Source: Litoditis marina (taxonomy: Eukaryota > Nematoda > Chromadorea > Rhabditida > Rhabditidae). Taken from it: a DNA stretch of 64,000 nucleotides. Both the position numbers and the translations under genes were made by a program. The DNA lies in contig OZ038440.1 of NCBI GenBank assembly GCA_964036275.1, forward strand, positions 10,887,690 to 10,951,689, read 5' to 3'. The notes beneath the pieces were generated by a model. The model worked only from the letters and a program-made list of their open reading frames with translations, made no database searches and was not told the origin of the DNA. Positions 13,330 to 24,805 of this stretch are shown piece by piece (the first letter of the stretch is position 1; every line of letters begins with the position of its first letter).

Positions 13330-14180
13330 ATGTTTGTCTGTGTGTTGGCTCTGCTGGTTTTCTCTGTCACTGTTCTGGCCCAGGAAGGACAAGTAGCTGA
13401 ACAGAACACGGTAACACGTCACAATAATAGATGTTGAGAAGTTCTCAAGCTATATACAAGCGAGAGTATTTAAAGATGATTATTTATTCAGTTACTTTAA
13501 AGAAAATAAATTAACAACGGGAAAGTTAACCACTTAAGTAAAAAGTAAGAACGGGATTAAGGTCAAAACACAACACCACTCAGATTTTTTTCCAACAGCT
13601 TCGCCTCATAGCTGACTATTGTATAGAACTGATTCGTTCAGAACACTCTTAGGTCGATTTCAGAGTCAATTTTCCTAGTATAAAATTATAGGTATAAAAT
13701 TATAGGACATTTCCACCGTACCAACGACAGCAGCGGAGCCAGCGCCAGAAATTATGATTCATGGCCTCAAGAGAAGACAAACATCCGCTTTGAAGAAAAG
13801 ATCGATTGAAGATCAGAGTGTCATGACACAAGAAGAACAGGTAGCCGAACTGAACACGGTAACATACATCAATAGTACATGTTGAAAAGTGTTTTCTTCT
13901 TTCACACCTTCCTAAGGGAATTTGAAATTGAACCAAACTGGTTCTTCAAGTTGACCGAAGTTCACATGATGGATCATAGTGTTTCAATCTAATCGCAAAT
14001 TCGTTAAAACCAAATTTACAGGATATTTAGACTGAACCACCGACCACGGCGGAGCCTGCGCCAGAAATCATGATTCATAGCCTCAAGAAGAGACAAACAT
14101 CGGCATTAAAGAAAAGATCGATTAAGGGTCAAAGATCAATGAAGAGATCTACCGAACCACTGGGAGCTCTCAAGAAATGA
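13330..14180 (+). pseudogene. Secreted KKR-rich peptide precursor, locus 2, with a nonsense codon
   Basis: Three phase-0 exons: 13330-13410 (signal peptide MFVCVLALLVFSVTVLAQ plus EGQVAEQNT), 13706-13858 (DISTVPTTAAEPAPEIMIH, KRR, QTSALKKR, SIEDQSVMTQEEQVAELNT) and 14022-14180. The third exon is homologous to the last exon of locus 1 throughout, down to EPLGALKK and TGA. However, its third codon (14028-14030) is TAG where locus 1 has TCT. Translation would stop two residues into exon 3, giving about 80 residues that still keep one QTSALKKR unit. The gene is either decaying or makes a shortened precursor. The start follows a TTTCAG acceptor at a slightly larger distance (10 nt) than in the paralogues. 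Confidence 0.65.
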
Positions 14181-14611
14181 TCTGTTTTTGAAAATCTCTC
14201 ACTTAATCATAAATAAACATATATATTTACAACTTAAACCTCCAGATAAAGAACTGCGGTATCGAAATTATTGGTGTATCCGTGAACTCAATTATTTTGA
14301 AGCACATTCTCAGCTTCAGCTATACATTCGTTGTGGAAAAGCACACAAATATAAACAGATTGAAACAGAAAACAATTTAGTATGTTGCCGGCTTTTGAAG
14401 ACATTGCGATATATGCAGATCTCATTACAAATAAGTTATGATTCAATCTACAGAAGACGGAAATCTGCTACGATGTTTTAATTTCGTAAAATGTTTTCAT
14501 TCTTTTGTCCTGCTCGAACATTGAACATAGTATGGTCGCAAAACTTGTCATTCACTAAGAAATGTCATTTACAGGACAGCCTGTTCACACAGAAGCTTGC
14601 ATTGATAAGTT

Positions 14612-14830
14612 AGGGGCCGAGTGGTCAAGAGATTACCATTTGGCTGTAGCTTCACAGATCTTGGTTCGATCCCCGCTCTCTCTGGCGGACCGAATGAGTG
14701 TGTAACAAAGCTCACCCATGCCTATCTCACCATTTTCACGGGCAGTCCATTTACGGTTGATATGTGATTTGTGTGTGAATGTGTACTTCACTCAATAAAG
14801 TAGCACACGGCTGAAATAGTTGCCGTTAAG
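14612..14830 (+). mobile_element. tRNA-derived SINE-like element
   Basis: An A-box-like GGCCGAGTGGTCAAG at about 14616 and a B-box GGTTCGATCC at 14663-14672 have the spacing of a Leu/Ser-type tRNA without a normal anticodon arm. They are followed by a unique-looking body that ends with AATAAAGTAGCACACGG. The internal RNA polymerase III boxes plus tail suggest a SINE. A body of this kind was not found elsewhere in the window, so it is a single-copy inference. Confidence 0.5.
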
Positions 14831-15548
14831 GACCAAGTAGTGAAAAAACAGCGGATTTTCTGATGGTTTCCTGTGGTCTGTCCAAACGTACATTGACGCA
14901 AATCCCATCTCTAATCAAACGCCGTGGAACACCGTTATTCATCATGCTGGATATTTGTTCACACAATCATTTCCACGACGTAATATTAGCGCTTACCGAT
15001 TTTCGATCAATCCGCAAAACTACAGATCAGCAAACGCCTGCCGGCGTAGCAATCCCCCCGAAACCGATCAGCTAGCTCATATCACCTCTCATCGAGGTAC
15101 CTCACCGAACTCTATAGTCGTGGACCACGGATAATCGGGTGAAAAGACGGTGTTATAAGTTGACCGGGTGTTAGCAGGGGCGCGCAGATGGCATCAATCA
15201 ATACCATTTTTGGAAATTCTGCCAATGTATTGTGCTTTCACATTCTATTTTCAATTTAGTGTTGGTTAATTCTTTTTAAATAAGCTCTATCATTCGAAAC
15301 TATGATTGTCAAGCCACAGCAAAGATATAAGAACGAGAGAAATATGTAAATGGGAGGCTTTTTTTCATAAAACATTTTCAAAAAGTTGAAAATTTCCGAA
15401 CAAATGTTTTAACTACTCTACTATTTTTTATTAACTATCTTAAAACGTTTTAAATCTACCGTCATAATTCCTTACTAGGAGTGCTTTCATTTAGTTCAAT
15501 ATCTAGAGTTGTTCACATATCTATTCTTCCCGAGCATTGCAGAGGTTG

Positions 15549-15620
15549 GCCCATTTAGCGCAGTGACAGTGTGGCGGTACTACAATCCTACTAGCCACGG
15601 GTTCGATTCCCGCGCAATGA
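15549..15620 (+). pseudogene. tRNA-like sequence, probably degenerate
   Basis: TTTAGCGCAGTGACAGTG (A-box-like) and GGGTTCGATTCCC (B box and T arm) are about 40 bp apart, and CGGGTTCGATTCCCG forms a T-arm stem. The acceptor ends pair for only about four bases and no clean anticodon stem is visible, so I call it a tRNA pseudogene or SINE head. Confidence 0.4.
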
Positions 15621-17082
15621 ATTTTCTGTCCAAAATTTACGCGCTGTGCTCTCCGCTCATTTGAAATGGTCTACCACTATATCAACTTTCTCCTATCCTA
15701 AACCATTAGTATCGATTGTGGGTGCTGGAACTTCTCATGGAGCGTACTTTCTGCTCATAACCTCAAAGAATTGATATAATGTCAATTTCAAGCGAGAGTG
15801 CGCATAGAGAGTGCATTAAAACAGGAGGGTGCTCGTGTGCCGGAAAAAAACCGCACCTAGTATGTTTTAGATACGTTTACCACGCGGGTTGGCTCGTTTT
15901 GAATGACCTTTTTCGGATGATTATTGTAGTTTGGTTTGTACTTTGTTGGAAGAGAATAGAAAACTTATTGGAACCTTGCTCAATTTACGTAGATTTTCGC
16001 ATTCGAACGACTCAAATAGAAAGCGTGCGAATTATGAAATTGAGACTGAAAGTAAGATGAGCTAGTTTTAGTTCTGTACTAATGTCATGTGTAAATTATA
16101 TTCGTAAATAAAGTAGTTAGGTGAAGTTGAAAACTTGGTTTTTCAAGTATGATTACTTGATTGATTAAATTCTTGAATCGCGTTATATAGTTCACGTCAT
16201 TTCTACTCCAACTCTCACTACACATTCAAACCAGTGCCCTTTCCTGATGCAAACTTTAACTTCTCGAAAAAAAAAGTTTTGCATTCTTTCTCTGATAGAG
16301 AATCATAATCTGAAGCAAACAATTCAAACCTCCCCGATACGTATTTACGTTATAAAAACGGACTCAAGATTTTTTGTCTTCCTGTAGGCCTGTAGCAGTC
16401 TCCGTAGGAATGCAAGTGGCTAAATTTTGGGTTGTTGGATGTTCAGTGCGAATTGAGTTGATTTGAGAAGAATTTTGTGAAAGATACATTTTCAGTTTTG
16501 GGTGTTCAATAAAGCCCTCAGTTATTTCGGCATTATTTTGATATTATTTAAACTCTTAATTCATCGATCAATTCCAATTTATACCCTATTTTAAACTTGT
16601 TCTCTTGATATCATTTGAAAGATGAAGTCAATCTATAAGACAATGAGCCATCAATTATGCGAGCACTTGTGTTTTCACTCACGCCCGGTTTACGAAATGC
16701 ATGTCATCACCCCTCAGCCTGCGCCGTATTTAATATCGGTTTCATGAAAAAGAGTTTTTGCTACGTTTTGTGACGTTTGACCTCATGTGATAGTCAATTT
16801 GGCCATTTGGCACCTCCGTGAGGTACATCAGCGACATATATGTGAGAGTTGGTTGGCTTTGGGGGGATTGCTACGCCGGCTGCACACTCAACTCTTGGAA
16901 CAGAACACTTTAAAGTAACCATTTCTCTCTAATATTGACCACCGAGCTAGCAGTTCCACCATAGAGAACTTGAAAACCTGATCAAGAACTTATAACTTTT
17001 TAATCTTCATCTTGCTCTGTTTTCTCATGAAATCGATATACATAATGTACACCGCGAACGAGTTACGTACAAAAGTCAATAA
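15621..17082. other. Intergenic, no supported gene
   Basis: AT-rich. The frame at 15779-16060 has no recognisable domain or splice context. Confidence 0.4.
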
Positions 17083-18485
17083 CAGAGACAAACGGCGCCT
17101 CGTAGCGTCCAAGAACCAGCCCAGAATCGTCCCAGAATGCGCCTAGAAAGAAACGTACGGGATCTCTCTAGGCGCATTCTGGGACGTTACTAGGCGGTCT
17201 CTTGGACGCTCCTAGGTTAGATCAAGAGGTGCGTGGGTCGAAACTGGCTGCCCGTCACTGCCTGTGCAGGTACAAGAACGGGACGACCAATGTCCCAGAT
17301 CCCAGTCCGTCCCGGGACGGTACCAAGAATAACGGTAGGAATGGAGCAGATATGCGCGTGAGTTAGTGAGTTGGAGTGTGAGCGCTTGAATTGTATTCCG
17401 TTCTCGCGCAGATTGTGAACCCTTCTCTGTCTTTTTCACACTATCGCACATTTGGGGAGGGAAGTACATAGGAGTGAGTAGGAGAGTAAAAAGGAAAAAC
17501 AGAGAGCGAGCCAACGATAGAAGGAAAGTTAGAGAGAAGGAGAGAGAGAGAGGGCTAGAAAGTACGTTGTGGGGAATAACAACACTCTGACAGTTATAGT
17601 AGTTAAGAAAAAAGAAACGAGAGAGAAGGAGATAGAGAGTAGTAGATTAGAAGGATGGAGGCAGTAACTTAGGTTGGTCGACAAAGAAAAAGAGAAATAC
17701 ATAGAGGGATGAAGACATAAATGAAAAAAGAGAAAGATAGAAAGTTAGAAAGCGGCAGAGACAGATGGGCAAACTGAGAGAAAGAGTTAATAAAGAAGGC
17801 GGAACAACATAGTGAAAAATCTAAAGTACGGTAAACTCTCTAGGAAGAAAGTAGAATGCTATGCTAACGAAGATGCTATGAAAAAATAGATATGTTTGAT
17901 TCATATGTGATGTTTCGTCCAATGACCTCGAGAAATTGTGTCTTAAACGTAGATCGACTTTGTTGGATATTCCAACCAACATACTCCAGTTTCTGTCACC
18001 AGTTTCTCTAAAATCAGGATTTTGAACTACCCGCATTTCAATAATAGGGCACTTACCGCTAAACTCTTATCTACTACACAGCTTTGTAGTTTGGTCATCC
18101 GCATAAAACACCGGATGTACTACCATTTTCTGTGGACAACAAAATCGCCTCACGTCTAATGTGTCTCGTTTCATTTTCCATCAATAGGGACCTACATACG
18201 GCTATGAAAAGAGACACAAAATATATATGCAAAGTTTGAAGGTATATGAACGAGAATGAAAATAGACGGCCGAAGGCAAAAGAGCCGCCGGCGGCGGCTG
18301 TGACCGAATCAAGTCTGAAATTTCATCAATGGATAAATTTCGACGGCAATCAGCCCCTCCGCCACAGCCATCCAGCCAGGATTCTGTCGCCTAGAAGCGT
18401 CCTTGTAGGATCCTTGTGGGAGAGTTCCCGTATGCTTCTAAGAAAACGACGATCCTGGGACGCTACACGGCGCCCGTTGTCTGAG
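17083..18485. mobile_element. DNA transposon with terminal inverted repeats (non-autonomous), copy 1
   Basis: The left end CAGAGACAAACGGCGCC at 17083 matches, inverted, the right end GGCGCCCGTTGTCTGAG at 18485, and the similarity continues inward through GTAGCGTCC. The left end also holds a hairpin at 17106-17213, whose inner arms GTCCCAGAATGCGCCTAGA are perfect inverted copies. The interior is a purine-rich tract (about 17500-17800) and holds no transposase; frames on either strand are low-complexity. Copy 2 (to 22113) lacks the outermost left end because the duplication breakpoint falls inside the terminal repeat. Confidence 0.65.
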
Positions 18486-18839
18486 AAATGCTGATAGAAA
18501 TACAAAAACTTTTAAATACGTCGTAGAGCCTATCAGGATACAAAGAATGAGTGAATGAGTCAAATTCATTGAAATACTAATTATCTAATTAACCAAGCTG
18601 GATAGCATCACAGTTAACATGTTCGGGTATGTATTCAATGGCATTAGGCAATTTTTTCTCACTCCAAATTTCTTAGGTTGTTGATGACCATTGAAACACA
18701 ATAAAATACATTTTTCAGATCCGAAAATTTTAGATGATTGGGAATAGATCTCTTTCGAGGAATAATCAGGATAATGTGAATGTCTCAAACTTAATTCTAA
18801 ACGTCATTTATTCATTGAAAATTTGCGGACAGTCTTCAA

Positions 18840-19690
18840 TCATTTATTGAGAGCTCCCAGTGGTTCGGTAGATTTCTTCATTGAATTCTGACCCTCAACC
18901 GATCTTTTCTTCAATGCCGAAATCATGATTTCTGGCGCAGGCTCCGCTGTTGTCGGTGGTACGGTAGTAACATCCTGTGAATTTGATATTTGACAATTCT
19001 TTATTTTATAGATTTACAATTCATGCAAATTCTGTCACCCAAGATGAAGGCGTACATTTGATGAACTGAAACATTTTTATCTGTGTACTTTTATAACAAT
19101 GCACACAACGTTCATTTTGACAACATGCGAACGTCTGTGACCTTGTAGAATCATTTCCTAGTTCCAACCTCCCAGTAGCGAGAAATGAGAATAACTTGTA
19201 TGTTACCGTGTTCAGTTCGGCTGCTTGTTCCTCTTGTGTTAGGACACTTTGATCTTCAATCGATCTTTTCTTTAATGCCGATGTTTGTCTCTTCTTGAGG
19301 CCGTGAATCATAATTTCTGGCGCAGGCTCCGCAGTTGGTACGGTAGAAACATCCTGTAATTTCTATTTTATTCTAGGTCATTTATCCGTGGAAATAGACA
19401 ACACAAATCGGAGCAATCGAATCTTGATCTTTTCACCGAGCAGTACAATGTGTCAGGATGTGATGTGTCACATATGGACCCGTTTTGCACGTTTTACAAG
19501 TTCAGACACATTTTCAAAAAACTGAGCACAATATGACCCACAAATATTATTTGTTGTCTATTTTAAGTTTGAAAATATATGTTTGAAAACTATCAATCCG
19601 TGTTACCGTGTTTTGTTCAGCTACTTGTTCTTCTTGGGCCAGCACAGTGACAGAGGATACCAGTAGAGCCAAGGCAAACACGAACATCAT
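18840..19690 (-). CDS. Secreted KKR-rich peptide precursor, locus 3
   Basis: Three phase-0 exons on minus: 19607-19690, 19207-19353 and 18840-18974, giving 121 residues. The signal peptide MMFVFALALLVSSVTVLA is followed by QEEQVAEQNT. Exon 2 is a standard module, DVSTVPTAEPAPEIMIHGL, KKR, QTSALKKR, SIEDQSVLTQEEQAAELNT. The last exon carries an in-frame 24-nt deletion relative to loci 1 and 2: the segment HGLKKRQT is missing, so EIMI joins SALKKRSVEG directly. It ends EPLGALNK. TTCAG lies one base before the double ATG. The protein is identical to locus 4. Function is unknown; a secreted, proteolytically processed peptide is inferred. Confidence 0.78.
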
Positions 19691-19980
19691 TCTGAAGCAT
19701 TAAACAGTGAGAATAATCAAACTATTGACGATATAAAATACACTTTCGGATTTTTCGGAAAGTTTCGGATTTTTACACAAATTACACAGAGAAGCTTAGA
19801 GAAGATTATTCTTCGATCTTCTCCATCAAGTCAAGGTAAAGCAATTAAGAATTAGTCTAGAAACTGGGTACAAAAAAATAAGTATACAAATGCCTTCTTT
19901 GGCTACATAGTTAGCGGAGGTGTTTAACTGTACCGATGTGACGTTCCCGCTTGCCTTTATATTGCTCGTGAGGAGCTGAA

Positions 19981-20090
19981 ACAGGAAATATGTACCATTA
20001 TCGGTCGTACGTTCACAAATTGACGTCATGTTTGTGATTTTGATGCATTCCAATAGACGTATGACAAAGTTGGTTTGCACATCGACATGT
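19981..20090 (-). promoter_or_regulatory. Upstream block shared by peptide genes (inverted partner at 20365-20480)
   Basis: Read on minus this stretch, 290-400 bp upstream of locus 3, resembles the + strand at 20365-20480 and at 12960-13070. Shared pieces include GTACGACCGATAATG and a GACGTC core. The two arms here form a diverged inverted repeat, so promoter-like sequence faces both ways. Regulatory function is inferred. The same pair recurs in unit 2 at about 23616-23725 and 24000-24110. Confidence 0.4.
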
Positions 20091-20731
20091 TCGGAATAAC
20101 ATCACTGCTTGTCCTAGTTGATAATCCTAGTTGATCATATTCCACGTATAGCTGCAATTCCACCTCTGAAGGGAAAAGTAAAATTGGTAGGGATTCATAC
20201 TTTATCTCCATAGTCAGGCCTTCAACAGCAAGTTCGATTTCATCTTGTTCTCCGTCAGATTCTATTTGTGTAGTGGACTGTGAACAGATGATACGCTAGT
20301 TCCGCCGATATAAAAAGATTTGAGCGTTTTGCTGAACCAGGTTGCAGACAGGTTATTCCAAGAATGCAAATGTGTCGAGCAATTTGTCGTTTGCACATCA
20401 TAATTCTTGTAGTATTCAACAATAATGACGTCGAACTGTGTACGTACGACCGATAATGATACATGATTGCTGCAGAAAACAATTTGACAGAATTCCGCTT
20501 GCAGTATATAAAGGGAACTGAAATATGTCAGTACAGTATTCCACCAACTATTGAGAGAGCAAACCAGTGTATAAACACATTTCCAATGTACGTAGCTATT
20601 CTGCTTGTGAAATAAGTATAGTTCTCGACATTCAATTCACCTTTTGACTTTGCCAATGCGTCAATGAATTTTGGAGAATAATTTGTTCATTGTCCGAAAT
20701 ATTCGAAAGAACAGAAACTTCCGGGAACTTT

Positions 20732-23700
20732 CGTCCAAGAACCAGCCCAGAATCGTCCCGGAATGCGCCTAGAAAGAAACGTACAGGATCTCTCTAGGCG
20801 CATTCTGGGACGTTACTAGGCGGTCTCTTGGACGCTCCTAGGTTAGATCAAGAGGTGCGTGGGTCGAAACTGGCTGCCCGTCACTGCCTGGGCAGGTACA
20901 AGAACGGGACGACCAATGTCCCAGATCCCAGTCCGTCCCGGGACGGTACCAAGAATAACGGTAGGAATGGAGCAGATATGCGCGTGAGTTAGTGAGTTGG
21001 AGTGTGAGCGCTTGAATTGTGTTCCGTTCTCGCGCAGATTGTGAACCCTTCTCTGTCTTTTTCACACTATCGCACATTTGGGGAGGGAAGTACATAGGAG
21101 TGAGTAGGAGAGTAAAAAGGAAAAACAGAGAGCGAGCCAACGATAGAAAGAAAGTTAGAGAGAAAGAGAGAGAGAGAGAGGGCTAGAAAGTACGTTGTGG
21201 GGAATAACAACACTCTGACAGTTATAGTAGTTAAGAAAAAAGAAACGAGAGAGAAGGAGATAGAGAGTAGTAGATTAGAAGGATGGAGGCAGTAACTTAG
21301 GTTGGTCGACAAAGAAAAAGAGAAATACATAGAGGGATGAAGACATAAATGAAAAAAGAGAAAGATAGAAAGTTAGAAAGCGGCAGAGACAGATGGGCAA
21401 ACTGAGAGAAAGAGTTAATAAAGAAGGCGGAACAACATAGTGAAAAATCTAAAGTACGGTAAACTCTCTAGGAAGGAAGTAGAATGCTATGCTAACGAAG
21501 ATGCTATGAAAACATAGATATATTTGATTCATATGTGATGTTTCGTCCAATGACATCGAGAAATTGTGTCTTAAACGTAGATCGACTTTGTTGGATATTT
21601 CAACCAACATACTCCAGTTTCTGTCACCAGTTTCTCTAAAATCAGGATTTTGAACTACCCGCATTTCAATAATAGGGCACTTACCGCTAAACTCTTATCT
21701 ACTACACAGCTTTGTAGTTTGGTCATCCGCATAAAACACCGGATTTACTACCATTTTCTGTGGACAACAAAATCGCCTCACGTCTAATGTGTCTCGTTTC
21801 ATTTTCCATCAATAGGGACCTACATACGGCTATGAAAAGAGACACAAAATATATATGCAAAGTTTGAAGGTATATGAACGAGAATGAAAATAGACGGTCG
21901 AAAGCAAAAGAGCCGCCGGCGGCGGCTGTGACCGAATCAAGTCTGAAATTTCATCAATGGATAAATTTCGACGGCAATCAGCCCCTCCGCTACAGCCATC
22001 CAGCCAGGATTCTGTCGCCTAGAAGCGTCCTTGTAGGATCCTTGTGGGAGAGTTCCCGTATGCTTCTAAGAAAACGACGATCCTGGGACGCTACACGGCG
22101 CCCGTTGTCTGAGAAATGCTGATAGAAATACAAAAACTTTTAAATACGTCGTAGAGCCTATCAGGATACAAAGAATGAGTGAATGAGTCAAATTCATTGA
22201 AATACTAATTATCTAATTAACCAAGCTGGATAGCATCACAGTTAACATGTTGAAGTTCGGGTATGTATTCAATGGCATTAGGCAATTTTTTCTCACTCCA
22301 AATTTCTTAGGTTGTTGATGACCATTGAAACACAATATAATACATTTTTCAGATCCGAAAATTTTAGATGATTGGGAATAGATCTCTTGCGAGGAATAAT
22401 CAGGATAATGTGAATGTCTCAAACTTAATTCTAAACGTCATTTATTCATTGAAAATTTGCGGACAGTCTTCAATCATTTATTGAGAGCTCCCAGTGGTTC
22501 GGTAGATTTCTTCATTGAATTCTGACCCTCAACCGATCTTTTCTTCAATGCCGAAATCATGATTTCTGGCGCAGGCTCCGCTGTTGTCGGTGGTACGGTA
22601 GTAACATCCTGTGAATTTGATATTTGACAATTCTTTATTTTATAGATTTACAATTCATGCAAATTCTGTCACCCAAGATGAAGGCGTACATTTGATGAAC
22701 TGAAACATTTTCATCTGTGTACTTTTATAACAATGCACACAACGTTCATTTTGACAACATGCGAACGTCTGTGACCTTGTAGAATCATTTCCTAGTTCCA
22801 ACCTCCCAGTAGCGAGAAATGAGAATAACTTGTATGTTACCGTGTTCAGTTCGGCTGCTTGTTCCTCTTGTGTTAGGACACTTTGATCTTCAATCGATCT
22901 TTTCTTTAATGCCGATGTTTGTCTCTTCTTGAGGCCGTGAATCATAATTTCTGGCGCAGGCTCCGCTGTTGGTACGGTAGAAACATCCTGTAGTTTCTAT
23001 TTTATTCTAGGTCATTTATCCGTGGAAATAGACAACACAAATCGGAGCAATCGAATCTTGATCTTTTCACCGAGCAGTACAATGTGTCAGGATGTGATGT
23101 GTCACATATGGACCCGTTTTGCACGTTTTACAAGTTCAGACACATTTTCAAAAAACTGAGCACAATATGACCCACAAATATTATTTGTTGTCTATTTTAA
23201 ATTTGACAATATATGTTTGAAAACTGTCAATCCGTGTTACCGTGTTTTGTTCAGCTACTTGTTCTTCTTGGGCCAGCACAGTGACAGAGGATACCAGTAG
23301 AGCCAAGGCAAACACGAACATCATTCTGAAGCATTCAACAGTGAGAATAATCAAACTATTGACGATATAAAATACACTTTCGAATTTTTCGGAAAGTTTC
23401 GGATTTTTACACAAATTACACAGAGAAGCTTAGAGAAGATTATTCGTCGATCTTCTCCATCAAGTCAAGGTAAAGCAATTAAGAATTAGTCTAGAAACTG
23501 GGTACAAAAAAATAAGTATACAAATGCCTTCTTTGGCTACATAGTTAGTGGAGGTGTTTAACTGTACCGATGTGACGTTCCCGCTTGCCTTTATATTGCT
23601 CGTGAGGAGCTGAAACAGGAAATATGTACCATTATCGGTCGTACGTTCACAAATTGACGTCATGTTTGTGATTTTGATGCATTCCAATAGACGTATGACA

Positions 23701-24363
23701 AAATTGGTTTGCACATCGACATGTTCGGAATAACCTCACTGCTTGTCCTAGTTGATAATCCTAGTTGATCATATTCCACGTATAGCTGCAATTCCACCTC
23801 TGAAGGGAAAAGTAAAATTGGTAGGGATTCATACTTTATCTCCATAGTCAGGCCTTCAACAGCAAGTTCGATTTCATCTTGTTCTCCGTCAGATTCTATT
23901 TGTGTAGTGGACTGTGAACAGATGATACGCTAGTTCCGCCGATATAAAAAGATTTGAGCGTTCTTTGCTGAACCAGGTTGCAGACAAGTTATTCCAAGAA
24001 TGCAAATGTGTCGAGCAATTTGTCGTTTGCACATCATAATTCTTGTAGTATCCATCAATAATGACGTCGAACTGTGTACGTACGACCGATAATGATACAT
24101 GATTGCTGCAGAAAACAATTTGACAGAATTCCGTTTGCAGTATATAAAGGGAACTGAAATATGTCAGTACAGTATTCCACCAACTATTGAGACAGCAAAG
24201 CAGTGTATAAACACATTTCAAATGTACGTAGCTATTCTGCTTGTGAAATAAGTATAGTTCTCGCCATTCAATTCACATTTACACTTTGGCAATACGTCAA
24301 TGAATTTTGGAGAATAATTTTTTCATTGTCCGAAATATTCGAAAGAACAGAAACTTCCGGGAA
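20732..24363. repeat. 3.63-kb tandem duplication, unit 2
   Basis: Second unit of the direct duplication described at 17106-20727. It abuts unit 1 with only a few bases between, and its left boundary lies inside the left terminal repeat of the transposon, so transposon copy 2 runs 20732-22113. Confidence 0.93.
22474..23324 (-). CDS. Secreted KKR-rich peptide precursor, locus 4
   Basis: Duplicate of locus 3: exons 23241-23324, 22841-22987 and 22474-22608, giving 121 residues identical to locus 3. The only coding difference noticed is a synonymous Thr codon (ACT/ACA) in exon 2. Signal peptide, the single QTSALKKR core in exon 2 and the shortened last exon are as in locus 3. The identity plus the few differences in flanks and introns indicates a recent copy. 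Confidence 0.78.
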
Positions 24364-24805
24364 TGGTTTCTCACCTCTTGGCAAATGAATTTCATTGAAA
24401 TGTATGTATTCTATAGAAAACATTCAATATACATTTTTATGGCACACGACCAAGCTCCATTAGGAATGACGAGAAGTCAAAGCCATGCAAAACGTGGGAA
24501 ACGAGTCAGATATTGATGATGCTCACAGACTAAGTGCACATAAAATGATGTTTCTTCTCGTTCTGCGTATTTCTTCATTTACATCTGTTTTTTTCTTATG
24601 TCAGCACGTTACGCATACGTGATGCTTATCAGTCTTATACCATCACTATTTTACGAACACATCAAGGGAAGGAGGGTGAATCAGTATTGGAACCACAATA
24701 CACAACTGACAGTTCTCTTGTGAACATTATCACACTAATTTTGGTTACCACTCTATATGTGTTCAGTAACACCTTACTTCACAATTTGTAAGTTTCAGTT
24801 TCAGA

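Larger units (their letters stand above)
17106..20727. repeat. 3.63-kb tandem duplication, unit 1
   Basis: Unit 1 of a direct tandem duplication; unit 2 is 20732-24363, an offset of 3626 bp. Both units start CGTCCAAGAACCAGCCCAG and end GAAACTTCCGGGAA. Only scattered substitutions and a few indels separate them, for example GAA inserted near 22251 and CT near 23962. Contents, left to right: transposon, peptide precursor on minus, inverted upstream blocks. Confidence 0.93.

Noticed and set aside
15549..15620. Functional tRNA gene
   Set aside because: The T arm is good but the acceptor and anticodon stems do not fold properly, so it is listed as degenerate.
17212..17514. 100-codon minus-strand frame, repeated at 20838-21140
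   Set aside because: It lies within the duplicated transposon, is composed of low-complexity sequence read from a purine-rich tract, and shows no domain.
18246..18494. 82-codon + frame, repeated at 21874-22122
   Set aside because: It overlaps the right terminal repeat of the transposon; conservation between copies only reflects the recent duplication.
20029..20283. 85-codon minus-strand exon candidate with an acceptor, duplicated in unit 2
   Set aside because: The frame is open, but neighbouring candidate exons are in incompatible frames between the two units, and the block overlaps the inverted upstream repeat. Coding status could not be supported.
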